Source of the DNA: Promethearchaeota archaeon
GTDB lineage: Archaea > Asgardarchaeota > Lokiarchaeia > Sigyniarchaeales > SOKP01
Assembly: GCA_019057865.1 (NCBI GenBank)
Contig: JAHLWP010000016.1
Coordinates: forward strand, 17,511-81,510
Length of the DNA stretch: 64,000 nucleotides
Reading direction: 5' to 3'
Made by a program: the position numbers and the translations under genes. The notes beneath the pieces were generated by a model. The model saw only the letters and a program-made list of their open reading frames with translations. It had not been told where the DNA came from and did not search any database. Shown piece by piece: positions 59,628 to 64,000 of the stretch (position 1 is the stretch's first letter; each line of letters begins with the position of its first letter).

Positions 59628-60416
59628 TTACTCTTCGAATAAGTTTATATTAAACTCAAATAGTTTATCTTGAATTTTATTCTTTATTTCTTTAGATATA
59701 TTATTTAAGATATCCTCTGGCACATATTCCAAATATTCATATAACTCGTTTTGAATTATAGGACCTATATTTTTCATAAATTCCTCAACAATTTCTTGCT
59801 TCTTTAAATAAATTTCTTTATACTTCTTAAGATGAGTTGTATTAAATATTTTGAGCCATCTTTTTCCCTTATTTTTCAATAACGTGATAGTCCTTTTAGA
59901 ATTTGTAGTATTAAAATTACTGAATTCGTACTCATACTTAATTAATAACCCCTCGAAATAGTTGATTATTTGAGTTTTCTCTTTTGAATTTAAATCCGTA
60001 TTGGAATTAAGAAAGACAATAATCATGTATTTTTCATAAGAAAAGTATATCTGTCCTTTAATATTGGAACCATGAATTTCAAGGTGAGACAAGTTTTTGA
60101 TGTTTGTTTGCTCTGCAAATGTTCTAAATGAACTAAAATACATGGAAATTAAATCAATTTCCAAAAGTTTTTTATCATCTTCGATGAGATAAGATTTAAT
60201 TGGACCATAATTAGTTCTGTCTTTAGAATCATAATCAATAACCATTATCGTATTTCCATATTGATCTGAGACAATAATACCAATAACTGGTGGTATATTA
60301 TTGAAATTGTATGTGCGATATGCAATTTCAGTTAATCTATTTTCAATGAGGCTATTATATTTTTGATATTCGCTTTTAGATGTTATATAAAAATTATTTT
60401 GAGTAGCATTTTTCAT
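59628..60416 (-). CDS. longin/Roadblock-fold-like Asgard protein
   Basis: 262 residues from the ATG at 60416 (AAGGA seven bases upstream; a TTG two codons earlier is open). Residues ~40-165 read PPVIGIIVSDQYGNTIMVIDY, ISMYFSSFRTFAEQ, SHLEIHGSNIKGQIYFSYEKYMIIVFLN in order, the beta-alpha pattern of longin-like domains seen in Asgard genomes. The rest is helical and charged. A role in GTPase-linked membrane traffic is inference only. Confidence 0.6.
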   Translation of the reverse strand: MKNATQNNFYITSKSEYQKYNSLIENRLTEIAYRTYNFNNIPPVIGIIVSDQYGNTIMVIDYDSKDRTNYGPIKSYLIEDDKKLLEIDLISMYFSSFRTFAEQTNIKNLSHLEIHGSNIKGQIYFSYEKYMIIVFLNSNTDLNSKEKTQIINYFEGLLIKYEYEFSNFNTTNSKRTITLLKNKGKRWLKIFNTTHLKKYKEIYLKKQEIVEEFMKNIGPIIQNELYEYLEYVPEDILNNISKEIKNKIQDKLFEFNINLFEE

Positions 60417-60667
60417 TGGCAATTCCTTAAAGACTTTACTGAAAATTTAGTTTTTTCTTAAGCTGTAAGCATAAACCAAAAAGCCAAATATTTCTATAAA
60501 GATAATAGAGTGTGTTAATTTTTAGTAATTAATATTATAATCCGACAAAATTCCCTAAGAAGATATTTCTTTAAATTAATAGAAAATAACAATTATTAAC
60601 GAACATTTTTACAATCTAATACATTATATGAAATAGTTTATTCCTTTAGAAATTCTAAAATTATAAT

Positions 60668-61885
60668 CTAACGGTATATTTCAACAATTCCATCCTTATA
60701 TAATCTTTCAGCAATAAAATTTGTGATTATTACGATAAGGATAAAGCATAAAATCAAAAGGAAATAACGTAATACATATTTAATCTTTTCATTTTTTATT
60801 AATTTAAATTCCCATTTTCTTATTTTAGGAAAAAAAAATCCCGTTTTAGATCGATAATGTTCATACTCATTAGGAAACCTTTTTATCATTTTTCCCTCTT
60901 CATAATCACAAATTAATATTATAATTAGCCCAAATAAAATCCAAGAAAGTATATCTGCAATTCGAATTCCAATATCATAATAATATGGCAAGTCTAGGAA
61001 TATATATATAAATTTAGGAATGTATAATGCAATAGGCAACATCATTATGAGAATGCCGAGATTTTGAGGATGACGAATATATTTATATGGTCCAGTTTGA
61101 GCAATTTCAACGTCAGTCTTTCTTGCCTTTACGAGATGGATTAATCCATATAAAAAGATGAATAAACCGAAAATAAAAATAGCTGTTTCAATAACTATTA
61201 AAATAAAGATCAATGAAGTGTTTCCAGGAGAAATAACAAACCAAGAATTATAATAATCATAATAAGCTATATCGGTCTTGCAGATAAAGGAAAAGATTTC
61301 CCATGAAATATAAGCGATAGGAAAATATATAAACATTGGAGTAAGAATCCCTGCAAGTATCGGAATATATACCCACACCGAACTTATCCACCCACTCAAT
61401 TTCCCAAGAGCTTCTCTTAATCTCATTGAATACAAATTTTTTTTACTTGGTAATAAATTAGAGAACCAAAATAGGCACATAATATAAAAAGCAATTATCA
61501 TCGTTAAAATAGAAAAAAGAGTCATTATTTGAATCCCTGACCTTTGATATTCCCAAAAATCTCCAATATTTAATAAATTATAAACTAGCATGAAAATATG
61601 TTGAACTATAATAAAAAACGCTATGAAAAAAGGAACTTTGTTATTTATTTTTACGAATGTGCTCAAAAAAATAAGAATTGACAGAACAAGTGAAGAAATA
61701 TAAAAGGAAATAACTAATTCAATCGATAATACATTATTATCATGAAAGTAATACTGTTGAACATGCAAAATTCCTATTAAATTTATTAAAAAAAGGGATA
61801 TACAAAAGATTTGAATGATATTGTTTAATTTCAATCTAATATGACTATATAATCTTCTCATATTTTTTAATACTTCATAATTCAT
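60668..61885 (-). CDS. isoprenylcysteine carboxyl methyltransferase-like (ICMT/PEMT) membrane protein
   Basis: 405 residues, around ten membrane spans. The catalytic end is diagnostic: TGPYKYIRHPQNLGIL (RHP motif) and DYEEGKMIKRFPNEYEHYRSKTGFFFP (the EE/F-x-xY pattern of ICMT and related methyltransferases). Substrate may be a lipid or a prenylated thiol; no CAAX protein is encoded in the window. ATG start, monocistronic. Confidence 0.75.
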   Translation of the reverse strand: MNYEVLKNMRRLYSHIRLKLNNIIQIFCISLFLINLIGILHVQQYYFHDNNVLSIELVISFYISSLVLSILIFLSTFVKINNKVPFFIAFFIIVQHIFMLVYNLLNIGDFWEYQRSGIQIMTLFSILTMIIAFYIMCLFWFSNLLPSKKNLYSMRLREALGKLSGWISSVWVYIPILAGILTPMFIYFPIAYISWEIFSFICKTDIAYYDYYNSWFVISPGNTSLIFILIVIETAIFIFGLFIFLYGLIHLVKARKTDVEIAQTGPYKYIRHPQNLGILIMMLPIALYIPKFIYIFLDLPYYYDIGIRIADILSWILFGLIIILICDYEEGKMIKRFPNEYEHYRSKTGFFFPKIRKWEFKLIKNEKIKYVLRYFLLILCFILIVIITNFIAERLYKDGIVEIYR

Positions 61886-62179
61886 ATTTTCTCTTACTAT
61901 TAATTATAAGCTTTCTAAAATATTATATTATTCTATAATATTAAAAGGCTTAATGATAAAAGTTGATGCCCCCCGATAATAAAGCTTTATTTTTTACATT
62001 TTCAGCAACGATAATAAATATAAACTTTGGATTTTCATCGATTTCTAAAAGTTCGATTCAATGTTTTTTCTTTATATATATTTAATAGTACAATAATCCC
62101 AATGATAATTAAGCTATAATAGAATGAAAAAATTAGTTCACAGAGAAAGGAGCCCCCCAAGAACCCCTTACTTCCTGAA

Positions 62180-62274
62180 TCAATACGGAAATGGAAAAAT
62201 TAGTTGATATAAAAATAAGCGTAATTTTAAAAATAAAAAAATAAAAAAATTTATTAAATCCTATATCGGAATAT
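62180..62274 (+). repeat. 95-bp direct repeat, copy A
   Basis: Nearly identical to 63235-63329 (two differences in ~95 bases) from TCAATACGGAAATGG to CTATATCGGAATAT. It contains a 17-codon frame starting MEKLVDIKIS, probably not a gene. Together the copies flank the hydrolase gene, 1055 bases apart. The remaining gap 61886-62179 shows nothing else recognisable. Confidence 0.85.
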
Positions 62275-62316
62275 TAATTCAGAAACATAAATTCTAAAGT
62301 AATAAAATAAAATAAA

Positions 62317-62320
62317 GGTG
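62317..62320 (+). promoter_or_regulatory. Shine-Dalgarno GGTG before the apparent ATC start of the hydrolase
   Basis: AAAGGTG followed by ATGTAA and then ATC. The ATG in between is followed at once by a stop and cannot serve. Confidence 0.4.
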
Positions 62321-62326
62321 ATGTAA

Positions 62327-63151
62327 ATCCCAATTTTCAATTATGGTGATATCAACATCAATTATGTGAAGAGAGGTAAAGGGGAGCCACTTGTATTAAT
62401 TCAAGGCTGGGCAACAACTCTCGATGGATGGGCTTTTCAAATATCATTTTTCAGGCGTAAAATGATGGTTGTAGCGTTGGATAATAGGGGAATCGGGGGT
62501 AGTTCCAGACCAAATTATCCCTGCACGATGAATATGTTTGTGGATGAAACTAAAGCATTGCTTGACTCCCTAGGTATCCAGCAAAAGATTCATCTTTGTG
62601 GCATCAGTATGGGGGGGATGATTGCTCAAAATTATGTTTTAAAACACTCCGATATGGTTAAAACCTTAATTTTACTCTCTACTACACCGTATTATAGAGA
62701 AGAATTTGCCCAACCCATAATGGAGGAATATAGGGCGATTATGCAGGATTTGGATTTAGAGGAAGGATTCAAAAGAAAACTTGATTTAATGTTTTCTGAA
62801 TCGTTTATTAAAAGGGTAAATGAGGATGATGTCCTTCGTAATACACTTTTCGATACGTTGATGATAAAAAGCGCGAGTAATGCAAGTTGGCAAGATCTAG
62901 AAAATCGGGGAGCTGCGTTAATAAAACATGATACGCGCAATAGCTTGCAGAAAATTACCCAACCTACGCTAATAATGCATGGTACAAAGGATAAATTTAT
63001 TCCTATAGAAGACGCTCATCTATTGGATGAAAAAATTTCTAATTCAAAATTAATCACCCTCGAAGGTTTCGGACACGGAAGTATCTTAATTGAGGATGCC
63101 GAAAGAGTTAACAATCTAATTTGGAATTTCATACAAGAGCATTTAGATTGA
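62327..63151 (+). CDS. alpha/beta hydrolase, apparent ATC start
   Basis: The fold and triad are clear: oxyanion LIQGWATTLDGW, nucleophile GISMGG, Asp in HGTKDKF, His in GFGHG. A GTG at 62366 would start the protein at KRGKGEPLV, but the upstream codons read PIFNYGDININYV, the normal first strands of this family, and are open back to a TAA at 62324. The only codon available after it is ATC at 62327, six bases after GGTG. Full length would be 274 residues. Flanked by 95-bp direct repeats, so possibly acquired. Substrate unknown. Confidence 0.8.
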   Translation: MPIFNYGDININYVKRGKGEPLVLIQGWATTLDGWAFQISFFRRKMMVVALDNRGIGGSSRPNYPCTMNMFVDETKALLDSLGIQQKIHLCGISMGGMIAQNYVLKHSDMVKTLILLSTTPYYREEFAQPIMEEYRAIMQDLDLEEGFKRKLDLMFSESFIKRVNEDDVLRNTLFDTLMIKSASNASWQDLENRGAALIKHDTRNSLQKITQPTLIMHGTKDKFIPIEDAHLLDEKISNSKLITLEGFGHGSILIEDAERVNNLIWNFIQEHLD

Positions 63152-63203
63152 CAAATTAGTAATGTCTTCACTTTCCATCTGATTTACGAACAGATATTAA
63201 AGG

Positions 63204-63229
63204 CTCCCAGAAGTCAATACTTCTAGGAG
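63204..63229 (-). terminator. 11-bp hairpin at the end of a minus-strand cassette
   Basis: CTCCCAGAAGT-CAAT-ACTTCTAGGAG. On the minus strand the single imperfect pair becomes G.U, while on the plus strand it is C/A, so the hairpin best fits a minus-strand RNA, downstream of genes 63895-63428. A terminator or stability element is inferred. Confidence 0.4.
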
Positions 63230-63234
63230 TTCCT

Positions 63235-63329
63235 TCAATACGGAAATGGAAAAATTAGTTGATATAAAAATAAGCGTAATTTTAAAAATAAAAAAATAAA
63301 AAAATTTATTTAATTCTATATCGGAATAT
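63235..63329 (+). repeat. 95-bp direct repeat, copy B
   Basis: Second copy of the repeat at 62180; preceded by the hairpin and by TTCTAGGAGTTCC, which is shared with the 59021 copy. The following TTCCTTATCTTTATTAT is also found at 53573, downstream of the other cassette. Confidence 0.85.
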
Positions 63330-63427
63330 AATAAACAGCAACATTCCTTATCTTTATTATTCCCTTCTTTCTAACCTTTTTCTATTCATTTTTTTTCCTT
63401 CTTTTTTGCTTTTTTCATAAATTTTCA

Positions 63428-63601
63428 TTAAAAAATATCATTTATTAAAATACATTTGCGGGATTGCATAACTCCGCTACATTCTTCATTACTTTTCATT
63501 CCTTTCGCTTCTCTTAGATCATTAATCTGGATATACTCCCTTGGTACACGAGAACAATAGGAAGGAAGCATCAAAACCTTCATATCTACTTTTTTGTCCA
63601 T
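63428..63601 (-). CDS. small cassette protein (57 aa)
   Basis: The ATG at 63601 has GAGGT exactly 7 bases upstream; an in-frame ATG at 63637 is less favoured. The product begins MDKKVDMKVLMLPSYCSRVP and has three Cys. Its leader (TTGAGGTAAA) matches that of the small gene at 53617. Function unknown. Confidence 0.45.
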   Translation of the reverse strand: MDKKVDMKVLMLPSYCSRVPREYIQINDLREAKGMKSNEECSGVMQSRKCILINDIF

Positions 63602-63652
63602 TTTTTTTACCTCAATTTTTATTGATTTGTTTAACATAATAATAAAAAAAAT

Positions 63653-63895
63653 TTAGAAAACCCAGTATTTATTAAAATATACCTGACTTCCAACAGTCTT
63701 TACGGGTCGCAATTCTTCAACGTATCGGGCATTCAACTCTGCCTTCTCAATTAACTTTGACAATCCATTCTTAACTAATTTTTGCTCAACTTTCCTTTCT
63801 TCACGAATTACCTCTTCTTCTCCGAGGTCTTCTAATTTAATTTCAAAATCTACGCACTCGGGCGCAGACACACAATCTATATTTACTTGAGCCAT
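63653..63895 (-). CDS. small charged cassette protein (80 aa), paralogue of 53826-54041
   Basis: ATG at 63895 (a GTG at 63907 adds four codons). MAQVNIDCVSAPECVDFEIKL, then an Glu/Arg/Lys helix and a C-terminal VGSQVYFNKYWVF. Order and motifs follow the protein at 53826. Upstream DNA (63908-64000) holds a minus-strand TATA-like AACTATATATAAAAT and an inverted CGAAC/GTTCG. Function unknown. Confidence 0.5.
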   Translation of the reverse strand: MAQVNIDCVSAPECVDFEIKLEDLGEEEVIREERKVEQKLVKNGLSKLIEKAELNARYVEELRPVKTVGSQVYFNKYWVF

Positions 63896-64000
63896 TTTTT
63901 TTATCACTTTAATTTTTTTTTTTTTCTAATTAATTTAAGGAAATTATTTTATATATAGTTTTTAACATCGAACTTTTGTTGTAGTTCGTACTATTGATGA

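Noticed and set aside
16290..61885. CAAX processing pathway (CPBP protease, ICMT-like enzyme, Ras-like GTPases)
   Set aside because: None of the three GTPases ends in a Cys-containing prenylation motif and the genes are scattered.
62187..62242. 17-codon frame MEKLVDIKIS in the 95-bp repeats
   Set aside because: Too short, lysine/isoleucine-rich as AT-rich DNA tends to be, and not preserved in the diverged copy at 53475.
59021..63329. CRISPR array
   Set aside because: The ~28-bp similar units at 59021 and 63222 are solitary, kilobases apart, with no regular spacers and no cas genes.

Overview
The window is AT-rich DNA from an archaeon that looks like an Asgard archaeon of the Lokiarchaeia type. 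The core machinery is archaeal: RNA polymerase A'/A''/F, uS7, uS12, eL30, eL21, eL42, eS27, eL33, Pus10, NurA, a histone, 3-dehydroquinate synthase II and XPD helicase. Mixed in are eukaryote-signature families typical of Asgards: three Ras/Rab-like small GTPases, two Roadblock/LC7 proteins, an ESCRT-III (Snf7) protein, a longin-like protein and PH-like domains. I see no tRNA, rRNA or CRISPR array. Many genes start with TTG or GTG, and a GGTG/GGAG Shine-Dalgarno sequence 5-9 bases upstream is common.

Layout. 1-2.54 kb: minus-strand accessory genes (cut-off AAA+ ATPase, zinc finger, tiny proteins). 2.9-4.5 kb: eS27, eL42, pyrB. 4.5-6.5 kb: a fusion of winged helix, ATP-cone and NrdD-like body that lacks the glycyl-radical tail. 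6.7-13.2 kb: the conserved archaeal operon rpoA1-rpoA2-rpl30e-nusA-rps12-rps7. 13.6-20.3 kb: membrane and CoA-binding proteins, two GTPases, histone, CAAX-type protease. 20.4-26.2 kb: nurA, then the pus10-rpl21e-rpoF-DUF655-ksgA-hemK-like operon. 26.4-46 kb: cold-shock protein, transporters, Roadblock protein, GH57, DHQ synthase II, ESCRT-III, a zinc-finger/coiled-coil protein, peptidases, glycogen synthase, XPD helicase. 46.1-50.5 kb: glycine cleavage operon. 50.7-61.9 kb: membrane protein plus GTPase, FrhB-like protein, HTH-TPR regulator, degenerate radical-SAM-like protein, Roadblock, GYD, DUF3795, longin-like and ICMT-like genes. 53.5-54.1 and 62.2-64 kb: related small-gene cassettes and dispersed repeats.

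The most striking result is that two essential genes of the RNA polymerase/ribosome operon are interrupted. rps12 carries a 30-nt insert that folds into a canonical bulge-helix-bulge; cutting at the standard tRNA-endonuclease positions restores an intact 148-residue uS12 with the family motif PGDGA. rpoA1 carries a 65-nt, structured, frame-breaking insert inside the universally conserved GHFGHI-LARP segment. These look like archaeal mRNA introns. In addition, three genes (eL21, XPD helicase, an alpha/beta hydrolase) appear to start at CTG, ATA and ATC, each 6-7 nt after a GGTG Shine-Dalgarno sequence.
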